Shown here in pieces: positions 34,729 to 42,763 of a stretch of 64,000 nt of DNA. Made by a program: the position numbers and the translations under genes. The stretch covers positions 620,001-684,000 of the forward strand of contig NZ_JACETV010000002.1 of assembly GCF_013912375.1 (NCBI RefSeq), written 5' to 3'. Numbering within the stretch: position 1 is the first letter of the stretch; every line of letters starts with the position of its first letter. The notes below the pieces were generated by a model that worked only from the letters and a program-made list of their open reading frames with translations, did not search any database and was not told where the DNA came from. Source of the stretch: Emticicia sp. BO119. GTDB taxonomy: Bacteria > Bacteroidota > Bacteroidia > Cytophagales > Spirosomataceae.

Positions 34729-34763
34729 AATTTGTATTTTTACGTATAGCAAAAATACAAATT
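34729..34763. promoter_or_regulatory. 13-bp inverted repeat abutting the start codon of a GNAT gene
   Basis: AATTTGTATTTTT (34729-34741), 9-nt spacer, AAAAATACAAATT (34751-34763), and the ATG begins at the next base. The left arm contains TATTTTTA, close to a -7 box. If the site is transcribed whole it would sequester the translation start; if it is DNA it could be an operator covering the promoter. Confidence 0.5.
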
Positions 34764-35378
34764 ATGAAAAACTTTACGAATTCTGTCCTTCGGTTTCTAC
34801 TGGGGCTTAAAAGACCATCCAGTAGTGCCAATAAAAGCTTACTCCATAAAAACGGAGAGACACTATCTTCTTTCATTATCCGGGAAGCCGTTGCTAAAGA
34901 TTTAGAAGATTTAGTGACACTATATATCCAGACGTGGTATGAAACCTATGGGAGTTCAAAACATAAATTATCGCGCGATTATATCCACCGCCATTGGAAA
35001 GAATTCTTCAGTCGAACAAATGAGGGCTGGTTTTGTTTTGTTATTGAAAATATCCGTACACATCAGTTGATTGGATACGCCAAAGCCAAGCCATACTCAT
35101 CAGGCGACCTTCCTGATTATGCAGGAGAACTCAATAAAATTTATGTATTAAGAAACTATCAGCGGTTAGGCCTTGGTGCTAAATTAGTAGAGCATGTAGT
35201 AAGACGTTTCCTTGACAACGGGATTCATACAATGGTATTGTTTGGCATTCCGCAAAACCCTTCCTGTGGTTTTCATGAAGCTATGGGTGGAAAAAGATTA
35301 TATGCTGCTAACCGACAGTTTCATGGAGGGTATGGTTGGAAAGATCTACGGGAATTCGCTGAAAGACGTCTTATTTAA
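34764..35378 (+). CDS. GNAT family N-acetyltransferase
   Basis: 204 aa. An N-terminal extension of about 35 residues precedes the GNAT domain: 'FIIREAVAKDLEDLVTLYIQ', motif D/A 'GELNKIYVLRNYQRLGLGAK' with the acetyl-CoA loop Q-R-L-G-L-G, and 'LFGIPQNPSCGFHEAMGGKR' as motif B. The acceptor is unknown. Start placed at the ATG directly after the inverted repeat. Confidence 0.9.
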   Translation: MKNFTNSVLRFLLGLKRPSSSANKSLLHKNGETLSSFIIREAVAKDLEDLVTLYIQTWYETYGSSKHKLSRDYIHRHWKEFFSRTNEGWFCFVIENIRTHQLIGYAKAKPYSSGDLPDYAGELNKIYVLRNYQRLGLGAKLVEHVVRRFLDNGIHTMVLFGIPQNPSCGFHEAMGGKRLYAANRQFHGGYGWKDLREFAERRLI

Positions 35379-35442
35379 ACAGAAATTTTAAATAGGTAGC
35401 ATAAAAATAGCTTAAATTATATTCACTCCTAACTGTAAAATT

Positions 35443-36423
35443 ATGATTCAGCCGATTGAAATGAAAACAGAGCTACCTATGTACATTGCCAATAAGGCAA
35501 CCAGCACAACTATACAAGTATGGAAAATGCTTTATGCAAGCTATGAAGGTGATATAGATACTGTGCAAGCACTATACAAGAAAACCCCCGAGCTTATCTA
35601 TGCCCAATACAATTATACTCCGCCTATTCATTTTGCCGTTCGGGAGGGGCATTATCATTTGGTAGAATACTTGCTGCAACAAGGGGCCTATAGCCCTGAT
35701 TATAAGACCTATCCTTTTCTTGATAGTTTATTTACTGTAGCTTTGGATAGAGGATATGATGACATTGCTTTTATGCTACAACAATATACAGATAGCCCAA
35801 CACGTCATAAGTATAAGGGAGATAATGGGGAAATCCTTTATAAGCGTAGGCCATTAGACAAACATTTTGAAGAGACAGTCGACAATGGTTACCTTGATGA
35901 TGCTGAAAAACTGCTTAAGGTGAACCCTGAATTAGTACATGATGAGACTTTTTTCTGGGCAGAGGGTATTCTGATGATGCCTGCAAAAGATAATAACAAA
36001 GCAATGGTAGAATTACTATTAAGTTATAGTGCCAAAGTGCCCGTCTTATTAAAGTGGGCACAGGCCTACTATTTCAAGCATCTGGATATGGCAACTTATC
36101 TGATGAACAAGGGGATGAACCCTGGCGTAATGAGCTGGCATCATGTAACACTACTACATGATATGGCGCAAAAGGGCTTTATCGATAAAGCCGATCTACT
36201 GATTAAACATGGAGCAGACCTGAATCCGGTAGAAGAAGAATACCAGTCAACGCCCTTAGGGCTGGCAGCCAGGTGGGGACATCTACCTATGGTAGAATAT
36301 CTTTTAGAACAGGGGGCCGATCCTCATAAAGCAGGAGCAGACTGGGCAACACCTTTGGCCTGGGCAAAGAAAAAAGGCCATACAGAGATAGAGAATGCAT
36401 TACTTAAATATACTTCGAAGTAG
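35443..36423 (+). CDS. ankyrin repeat protein
   Basis: 326 aa with ankyrin repeats at about residues 27-100 ('YTPPIHFAVREGHYHLVEYL', 'LQQGA'), 145-180 (a divergent repeat, 'GYLDDAEKLLKVNPELVHDE'), 225-265 ('THLL'-like 'VTLLHDMAQKGFIDKADLLI', 'KHGADLNP') and 266-325 ('TPLGLAARWGHLPMVEYLLE', 'QGADPHKAG', 'TPLAWAKKKGHTEIENALLK'). No signal peptide. Ankyrin proteins bind other proteins; a partner is not evident. Confidence 0.9.
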   Translation: MIQPIEMKTELPMYIANKATSTTIQVWKMLYASYEGDIDTVQALYKKTPELIYAQYNYTPPIHFAVREGHYHLVEYLLQQGAYSPDYKTYPFLDSLFTVALDRGYDDIAFMLQQYTDSPTRHKYKGDNGEILYKRRPLDKHFEETVDNGYLDDAEKLLKVNPELVHDETFFWAEGILMMPAKDNNKAMVELLLSYSAKVPVLLKWAQAYYFKHLDMATYLMNKGMNPGVMSWHHVTLLHDMAQKGFIDKADLLIKHGADLNPVEEEYQSTPLGLAARWGHLPMVEYLLEQGADPHKAGADWATPLAWAKKKGHTEIENALLKYTSK

Positions 36424-36524
36424 AGCCTGCTCCGATAGTGGCTATATCCCTGCATTAAAAACAGAAATAAAAAAGGTTTAAAATACGTTAGCAGAGAGGC
36501 AGACTAATTATTAAGATAGGGTAG

Positions 36525-37421
36525 ATGTTTCAGTCATTAGTAAAGACATTTTTCTTCGGAAACTATTTTTATGGAATATGCGCTGTAGCACTTTCAATAG
36601 AAGCTGCTTTACAGCAACAGTACCCTTTAAATAAGCTTTATTATTATGTATTGGTATTTACACTGACAGTCTGGTTTTACACCATAGCATATATTACTGA
36701 CCCCTCATTAAGCACTTCAAAAAACCCGAGAACAAACTGGTATATTCAGAACAGGAAATTTATCAGATACAGCCAGCTATTTCATTTAATAATGAGTGTT
36801 ATTATTGGCCTTTATATACTATATATATACTGGCAGGAATTATGGCATATCCATATCAATCAGTTAATACCATTATTACTTACGCCATTAGCGGCTTTGT
36901 TTTACTATGGGCTTAGTTTTTTGCCCAGTTATAACCTGAGAAATATAGGTTGGCTTAAGCCTTTTGTGATAGGTTTTACTTGGGCTGGGCTTATTACTAT
37001 TGCTCCCATTGTTTTTTATAACCTTACTCATCAAAGCGATCAGGGCATCAGTCCGATAGGATGGTGGTTGTTACTAAAAAACTTTATGTTTATCTCTGTT
37101 CTTTGCATCATGTTTGACATTAAAGATTATGCTACTGATTCTAATCACAATATCAAAACTTTTGTGGTGAAGAAAGGATTGAGATTCACGATTTTCAGTA
37201 TTATCCTGCCGCTCACTATTGCGGGATTAGTGAGCTTTTTGATATTTGGTACCTTCAATCATTTCTCTCAAAAAAGACTGAGTATAAATTTACTTCCATT
37301 TATAGCTATGATAAGTGTATGCTATGCGCTGAAAGAAAGAAGAAATATATTTTTTTACCTTATTATTATAGATGGGCTGATGTTTTTTAAGGCAGCTTGT
37401 GGCATTATTGCTTCGGGTTAA
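36525..37421 (+). CDS. UbiA-superfamily-like polytopic membrane protein
   Basis: 298 aa with about eight membrane helices. 'IMFDIKDYATDSNHNIKT' resembles the second Asp-rich motif of UbiA prenyltransferases (DxxxD), and 'YYGLSFLPSYNLRNIGWLKP' resembles the loop between them. The first motif, normally NDxxDxxxDxxxxR, is reduced to 'YITDPSLSTSKNPRTNWY', which keeps one Asp and the Asn/Arg. It may be a non-catalytic or altered UbiA relative. Cytoplasmic membrane; substrate unknown. Confidence 0.65.
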   Translation: MFQSLVKTFFFGNYFYGICAVALSIEAALQQQYPLNKLYYYVLVFTLTVWFYTIAYITDPSLSTSKNPRTNWYIQNRKFIRYSQLFHLIMSVIIGLYILYIYWQELWHIHINQLIPLLLTPLAALFYYGLSFLPSYNLRNIGWLKPFVIGFTWAGLITIAPIVFYNLTHQSDQGISPIGWWLLLKNFMFISVLCIMFDIKDYATDSNHNIKTFVVKKGLRFTIFSIILPLTIAGLVSFLIFGTFNHFSQKRLSINLLPFIAMISVCYALKERRNIFFYLIIIDGLMFFKAACGIIASG

Positions 37422-37443
37422 AAAACTATGCCAGCCCGATATA

Positions 37444-37842
37444 TTATTTCTCCCTGAAAATAATAAAACCATTGTCAACTTTTTCCATTCCTATTTTTGG
37501 GTAATATTCCATTGCTGTCGGTACTGAAAGCAACAAAACCATTGATTGTTCGCCTGCTTTTTCTTTGGTGAGTTTTACCAGTTGTTTTCCAATACCTGTT
37601 GCTTTATAATCTTGCCTTACGGCCAGGTCAGCTAAATAGCAGCACCATACCCAATCAGTGATGGCACGTGAAACACCCACTAACTGATTGCCATTCCATG
37701 CTGAAATAATTAAATTGGCATTGGCATACATTTTGCCGATTCTTTCAATATCCTGTGTAGGTCGGGGTAAACCGGCGTTTTCATAGAGTTCAACAATTTG
37801 TTCGGGGGTAGGTACTACATCAGTTTTATAGACAAGCTCCAT
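37444..37842 (-). CDS. GNAT family N-acetyltransferase
   Basis: 132 aa, short. The acetyl-CoA motif is 'LADLAVRQDYKATGIGKQLV' (Q/R-x-x-G-x-G/K type), preceded by 'LVGVSRAITDWVWCCYLADL'. The end 'SVPTAMEYYPKIGMEKVDNG' is the usual motif B. Convergent with the UbiA-like gene; a CAAAAATA (minus TATTTTTG) box lies 52 nt upstream. Confidence 0.9.
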   Translation of the reverse strand: MELVYKTDVVPTPEQIVELYENAGLPRPTQDIERIGKMYANANLIISAWNGNQLVGVSRAITDWVWCCYLADLAVRQDYKATGIGKQLVKLTKEKAGEQSMVLLLSVPTAMEYYPKIGMEKVDNGFIIFREK

Positions 37843-37893
37843 ATGAATTTTTTCTTGAAAATACTTTAAAGTTGATTAACGTATAGTGTTTGG

Positions 37894-37901
37894 CAAAAAT
37901 A
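37894..37901 (-). promoter_or_regulatory. candidate -7 box for the short GNAT gene
   Basis: Minus-strand TATTTTTG, an exact TAnnTTTG match, 51 nt before the ATG. Confidence 0.35.
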
Positions 37902-37993
37902 CAAAATATTCATATTGAACAGGTGGAACAGAGAAAACAAGAGATTATCTGACTACCCGGAGATTAAAATCGCAGAAAATTATTTTGAAACTA

Positions 37994-38024
37994 TTGTAAT
38001 AGCGAGGGCTTGGCTGTATATTTG
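37994..38024 (+). promoter_or_regulatory. promoter of the small RNA candidate
   Basis: TTG (37994-37996), 20 nt, TATATTTG (38017-38024). The -7 box is framed by GGCTG (38012-38016) and CAGCC (38025-38029), an exact inverted repeat that could be an operator. Confidence 0.55.
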
Positions 38025-38030
38025 CAGCCG

Positions 38031-38165
38031 CAATAAGCCCTTACCTGAACTAAAAAAAATTAACAACAACTGATGAATATACGTTTCAGATGCGTGTATA
38101 ATCTTGCTAAAATACCATTCCTGTCTTATCACCTGGTGTGAATTGAGGAATGGTATTTTTTGTTA
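38031..38165 (+). ncRNA. candidate small RNA upstream of the Act operon
   Basis: A transcript from the promoter above would start near 38031 and end at a strong terminator: AAAATACCATTCCT (38109-38122), 23-nt loop, AGGAATGGTATTTT (38146-38159), then TTTG; the 14-bp stem is perfect and its right arm runs into the T-tract. No known RNA family was recognised. A 22-codon ORF (ATG 38073 to TGA 38141, MNIRFRCVYNLAKIPFLSYH plus two residues) runs through the left arm, so an attenuator leader is an alternative, but actA has its own promoter downstream, which favours a discrete RNA. Confidence 0.5.
38109..38163 (+). terminator. intrinsic terminator of the small RNA candidate
   Basis: Perfect 14-bp inverted repeat with a 23-nt loop and six T residues (38156-38161) at the end of the stem. 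Confidence 0.75.
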
Positions 38166-38247
38166 AATGTCTTATAGTCAGATATTTATAGTTTTATTTA
38201 AAATTATTCTAAATTACTATTAAAAATAAAAAAAGTTAAAAAACCTA

Positions 38248-38278
38248 TTTGATTGAAAACAATAGTGGCGTAGTTTTG
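38248..38278 (+). promoter_or_regulatory. promoter of the Act/cytochrome oxidase operon
   Basis: TTTG (38248-38251), 19 nt, TAGTTTTG (38271-38278): exact matches to both Bacteroidota consensus boxes. Start of transcription near 38285, 30 nt before the actA ATG. Confidence 0.7.
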
Positions 38279-38314
38279 CAGTCAGAAAATTAGGTTATAC
38301 TACTTACATATAAT

Positions 38315-39553
38315 ATGATTCGTAATTTTTATAAATCACTTTTAGCTCTTGCTGTTGTTGTTACAATTTCTTTCAGCAACGCATTTGCACAAGATTCTAC
38401 AGCCACCGCAGCACCTGCTGGGGGGGGCGACGCAGCCAAAGGAGAGCAATTATTTAAAGGAAACTGTGCTCAATGTCATGCTGCTACTAACGAACAAATA
38501 GTAGGACCGGGCTTAGCTGGCATCGAAGATCGCAGAGATTTTGCCTGGCTTAAAAAATGGATCAACAATCCGATGGGTGTGATAGCAAGTGGCGACAAAT
38601 ATGCTAACGAGCTTTTCAACAAATTCAACAAAACCCAGATGACTGCTTTCCCGAATTTCACAGACGATGATGTGAAAGCGATTCTGGCTTATGTAAAAAC
38701 TGCTTCGGCTCCTGCTCCAACTGCTGGTCCTGCCGTTGCTGGAGCAACTACTGCTACAGCAGGTGATACCGGAAGCGGCAAATTTGTCAATGTTATTTTA
38801 ATTGCACTATTGGTAATTATGGGTCTGGTTTTAGTAGCCTTACTTGGTGTGTTGCAATTATTAAACAAACTGACAGGTAAAGCAGAGGGAGAAGCACCAG
38901 GTGCTTCATTTGGCGAGAAGTTCCAGTCGGGTATTAAAGATATTGTAGCCAACAGAACAGTCCGTATTGCTATTACCTGGGTATTTATACTTTTAGCAAC
39001 CAAAGCTACTTTCGATGGTCTTTACGGCATAGGTGTTCATCAGGGATACGCTCCGAAACAACCAATTTCTTTCTCTCATAAGCTGCACGCAGGTGAAATG
39101 AAAATCAACTGTGCTTATTGTCACACAGGTGTATATAAAGGAAAACAATCAGGTATTCCTTCTGCCAATATCTGTATGAACTGCCACAACACTATCAAGC
39201 GTGAATCCCCGGAAATTCAGAAAATTTATACAGCAATCAATGATAATAAGCCTATTGAGTGGGTTCGTGTTCATAACCTTCCTGATTTAGCTTACTTCAA
39301 CCATGCGCAACATACAAACGTAGGTGGGTTAGATTGTAAAAATTGCCACGGTGATATTGACAAAATGGAAGTAGTAGAGCAACGTTCTACCCTAACAATG
39401 GGCTGGTGTATCGATTGCCACCGCAAAACTGAGGTGAACGGCAAAGATAATGCTTACTACGACAAATTAATGGAAGCACACAGTGCTGTAAGCAAAGGAA
39501 CAATGAAGGTTGAAGATATAGGCGGATTAGAGTGTGCGAGATGCCACTATTAA
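38315..39553 (+). CDS. actA: alternative complex III subunit ActA, multiheme cytochrome c with fused N-terminal monoheme domain
   Basis: 412 aa. Signal peptide ending 'SNAFAQ'. An N-terminal class I cytochrome c domain with C51-A-Q-C-H55 and a distal Met region ('KTQMTAFPNFTDDDVKAILA') is followed by a linker with a membrane helix ('VNVILIALLVIMGLVLVALL'), a second helix near 215-235, and the ActA domain with five heme motifs: C266-H270, C287-H291, C341-H345, C365-H369 and C407-H411. ActA passes electrons from the quinol-oxidising core to cytochrome c in the periplasm. The classical Rhodothermus ActA is pentaheme, so the sixth heme lies in the fused domain. First gene of the operon. Confidence 0.95.
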   Translation: MIRNFYKSLLALAVVVTISFSNAFAQDSTATAAPAGGGDAAKGEQLFKGNCAQCHAATNEQIVGPGLAGIEDRRDFAWLKKWINNPMGVIASGDKYANELFNKFNKTQMTAFPNFTDDDVKAILAYVKTASAPAPTAGPAVAGATTATAGDTGSGKFVNVILIALLVIMGLVLVALLGVLQLLNKLTGKAEGEAPGASFGEKFQSGIKDIVANRTVRIAITWVFILLATKATFDGLYGIGVHQGYAPKQPISFSHKLHAGEMKINCAYCHTGVYKGKQSGIPSANICMNCHNTIKRESPEIQKIYTAINDNKPIEWVRVHNLPDLAYFNHAQHTNVGGLDCKNCHGDIDKMEVVEQRSTLTMGWCIDCHRKTEVNGKDNAYYDKLMEAHSAVSKGTMKVEDIGGLECARCHY

Positions 39554-39655
39554 TCTTGATACAGATTTTAGTTTCAGAATAAATTAATCAAAATAGATTT
39601 TAAGTCCCTTTAACAAGGATTTATCATATAAATACTTAAATCAGCAGTTATGCTC

Positions 39656-42600
39656 ATGGAGAATACTAATAAAAGGTATTGGAAAGGGGTTGAAGAATTA
39701 AAAAACGATATTGAGTTCGTTAAAAACGCCAATCGTGAATTTAATTTAGACGATATTGACACAGTCGAACCTACGCACCGCCGTGATTTCTTAAAAGTGT
39801 TAGGTTTTGGAATTGCAGCCGTTTCTTTGGCCGCTTGCGACGCACCTGTTCGCAAGGCTATTCCTTATCTTAACAAACCTGAAGACGTAGAACCCGGTAT
39901 TCCTAACTGGTATGCCTCAACTTACGCCGAAGGTGGCGATTACTCAAGCATCTTGGTAAAAACCCGCGAGGGGCGTCCTGTCAAAATCGAAGGAAACAAG
40001 ATGTCGAGCCTTACTAAAGGTGGAGTAGGCGCAAGAGTACATGCCTCAGTTTTAAGTCTTTATGACAACGAAAAACTAAAAGGTCCTAAAAAAGGTGGTA
40101 GCGATATTTCATGGGCAGATCTTGACAAAGAAGTTGGAGCAGGCTTAGCAAAAGGGGGTAATATCCGTATCGTTTCAAATACTATTCTTTCTCCTACATT
40201 CAAGAAAGTTATTGCTGATTTTACTACAAAATACCCTTCTGCTAAACACGTTACTTATGATGCTAATTCTGTTTCAGGATTGATTCAGGCTAATGCCGAA
40301 TCATTCGGACAGGCAGTTGTGCCAAGCTACGATTTCAGCAAAGCTAAAGTAATGGTAGGCATTAATGCTGATTTCTTAGGTACATGGATTTCGCCGGATA
40401 TATATGCAGCTCAATGGGCTGATACCCGTCGTTTAAGCAGTGCCAAAACAGGTGGTAAAAATGAAATGTCTCGTCATTACCAGTTCGAAACAGGTATGAC
40501 TATCACAGGTGCTTCTTCTGACTATCGCTCAATGATTAAGCCTTCTCAGGAAGGAGCAGTAGTAGTAGCCCTGTATAATAAGGTAGCAGCCGTTTTAGGT
40601 GGTACACCAATTTCAGGCTCAGCTATTGAAATACCGAACCTTGATAAATGTGCAAAAGAACTGGCAGCAGCCAAAGGTGCGGCTTTAGTGGTATCAGGTT
40701 CAAATAATCCGGCTATTCAGACAGTGGTAAATGCCTTGAATAGCTTATTGGGAAGCTACGGAACAACTATTGATTTAGGAAATCCGGTAAACTTCCGTCA
40801 GGGAAATGATACTGAAATGAACGCTTTCATTAATGAAGTAAAAGGCGGACAGGTAAGTTCAGTAATCTTCCTTTCAAATCCGGTTTATGATCATCTCAGA
40901 GGTGCTGAATTAGGTGAAGCTTTAGGCAAAGTGAGTACTTCAGTATCTTTTGCTGCTAAGGCTGATGAAACAGCCTCTAAATGTAAATATATTGCTCCTG
41001 CGCCTCATTATTTAGAGTCGTGGGGTGATGCAGAGCCTAAGAAAGGGTTCTACTCATTAATGCAACCTACAATTTCCCTTATCTACAATACTCGTCAGGC
41101 AGAATCAAGTCTGTTAACCTGGGCAGGTGGTTCTGGAGATTATCATTCGTATTTGAAGTCTAACTGGACAAAAAGTATTTTAGCCGGCGGCAAATCATGG
41201 GTACAAGCCTTGCATGATGGCGTGTATGAGCCAGGTGCAAGTGTTGCAGCTTCAGGTGCTTCTTTTGGCGGTAATCTTGTCGGAGCGGCTACTGCTATTG
41301 CAGGTATCAAAGGGTCAGGTATTGAACTTTCAGCATTTGAAAATATCTCTATCGGAACAGGTAATCAGGCTAATAATCCTTGGTTACAGGAAATGCCCGA
41401 TCCAATCTCTAAAGTAACCTGGGAAAATACAATTGCTATTTCGCAAAAAACAGCAAAAGAAGCAGGTATCGACCAAGGTGACTGGGCGAATCTGACAGTA
41501 GGCGGTAAAACTATTGAATTACCTGTATTGATTCAACCAGGACAGGCTCACAATACTGTTTCAGTAGCTATCGGATACGGACGCACCGCCGCAGGTAAAG
41601 CCGGAAACGTGGGGGCAAATGTACTCCCATTAGTAGCAAATGGTCAATGGGCAAGTGATGTCAAATTAGAAAAAACAAAGAGTGGTTATACATTAGCTCA
41701 AACACAAACGCATAATACTGTAATGGGTCGTGAGGCAGTCATTCAGGAGTCGGTGTTGAGCGAATACGTGAAGAATGTAAAAGCAGGTCGTTTTGAACCG
41801 CAATTACAAACTTCTGAAGGTATGAAAAAACCTGGACAGATTACCCTCTGGAACGGCCATGAAAAGAAAAACCATAGCTGGGGAATGGTAATTGACCTAA
41901 ACCTTTGTCATGGTTGTGGTTCATGTTTGGTAAGTTGTCAGGCAGAAAATAACGTTCCTGTTGTAGGTAAAGCTGAGGTAGCACGTGCAAGAGAAATGCA
42001 CTGGATTCGCCTTGATCGCTATTATAGTTCTGATGCTGAGCACGAAGAAGGCTATAGCCCGGCAGGTTTCAGAGCGATGGAGATTGCTTCTGAGAATCCT
42101 GATGTAGTATTCCAGCCAATGATGTGCCAGCACTGTTCAAATGCGCCTTGCGAAACAGTTTGTCCGGTATTGGCAACTACACACAGTTCAGAAGGTCTTA
42201 ACCAGATGACTTATAACCGTTGTATTGGTACTCGTTATTGTGCCAACAACTGTCCATATAAAGTACGCCGTTTCAACTGGTTCAAATACTTTGAAAACGA
42301 TAATTTCGATTACCACATGAACAACGACTTAGGTCGTATGGTCTTGAATCCAGACGTAACAGTTCGTTCAAGAGGGGTAATTGAAAAGTGTTCAATGTGC
42401 GTGCAACGTATTCAGTCTGGTAAATTAGTTGCCAAGAAAGAAAAACGCCGTCCGGTTGACGGAGAAATCCAGACAGCTTGTTCTCAGTCTTGTCCTACCA
42501 ACGCCATCGTATTCGGTGATATGTTAGACCCTGAATCACAAATCTCTAAGATTCTTGAGGTAGAAAGTGAAGGAAGGGCATTCCATGTATTGGAAGAAAT

Positions 42601-42703
42601 CAACGTTAAACCACAATTAAGTTACTTAACCAAGATACGTAACAAAGAAGGTGTAGCTAAAACAGAGGCTCATGCAGAACCTGCACATGGAGAGCATTCA
42701 TAA
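39656..42703 (+). CDS. actB: alternative complex III subunit ActB, fused molybdopterin-oxidoreductase-like and Fe-S protein
   Basis: 1015 aa from the ATG at 39656 (an ATG two codons earlier is possible). A twin-arginine signal with lipobox 'HRRDFLKVLGFGIAAVSLAA' (next residue C) implies folded export and lipid anchoring. Residues about 50-720 form a molybdopterin oxidoreductase-like domain; in this family it carries no Mo cofactor. The C-terminal part is a NrfC/PsrB-like ferredoxin domain: 'NLCHGCGSCLVSCQAENN', 'CQHCSNAPCETVCPVLATTH', 'RCIGTRYCANNCPYKVRRFN', 'KCSMCVQRIQSG' and 'TACSQSCPTNAI', enough for four clusters. It relays electrons from the quinol site to the hemes. Confidence 0.95.
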   Translation: MENTNKRYWKGVEELKNDIEFVKNANREFNLDDIDTVEPTHRRDFLKVLGFGIAAVSLAACDAPVRKAIPYLNKPEDVEPGIPNWYASTYAEGGDYSSILVKTREGRPVKIEGNKMSSLTKGGVGARVHASVLSLYDNEKLKGPKKGGSDISWADLDKEVGAGLAKGGNIRIVSNTILSPTFKKVIADFTTKYPSAKHVTYDANSVSGLIQANAESFGQAVVPSYDFSKAKVMVGINADFLGTWISPDIYAAQWADTRRLSSAKTGGKNEMSRHYQFETGMTITGASSDYRSMIKPSQEGAVVVALYNKVAAVLGGTPISGSAIEIPNLDKCAKELAAAKGAALVVSGSNNPAIQTVVNALNSLLGSYGTTIDLGNPVNFRQGNDTEMNAFINEVKGGQVSSVIFLSNPVYDHLRGAELGEALGKVSTSVSFAAKADETASKCKYIAPAPHYLESWGDAEPKKGFYSLMQPTISLIYNTRQAESSLLTWAGGSGDYHSYLKSNWTKSILAGGKSWVQALHDGVYEPGASVAASGASFGGNLVGAATAIAGIKGSGIELSAFENISIGTGNQANNPWLQEMPDPISKVTWENTIAISQKTAKEAGIDQGDWANLTVGGKTIELPVLIQPGQAHNTVSVAIGYGRTAAGKAGNVGANVLPLVANGQWASDVKLEKTKSGYTLAQTQTHNTVMGREAVIQESVLSEYVKNVKAGRFEPQLQTSEGMKKPGQITLWNGHEKKNHSWGMVIDLNLCHGCGSCLVSCQAENNVPVVGKAEVARAREMHWIRLDRYYSSDAEHEEGYSPAGFRAMEIASENPDVVFQPMMCQHCSNAPCETVCPVLATTHSSEGLNQMTYNRCIGTRYCANNCPYKVRRFNWFKYFENDNFDYHMNNDLGRMVLNPDVTVRSRGVIEKCSMCVQRIQSGKLVAKKEKRRPVDGEIQTACSQSCPTNAIVFGDMLDPESQISKILEVESEGRAFHVLEEINVKPQLSYLTKIRNKEGVAKTEAHAEPAHGEHS

Positions 42704-42763
42704 TTTGACTGAAGAAGTCGCATTTAATTAAGATAATAGCATATTCAATAAACAAAAAAAACT

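Larger units (their letters stand above)
37843..38314. other. 472-bp intergenic region with two promoters and a small RNA candidate
   Basis: Holds the minus-strand -7 box of the GNAT gene, a complete promoter-to-terminator unit on the plus strand (37994-38165), and the promoter of the Act operon (38248-38278). No protein gene of normal length. Confidence 0.7.
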
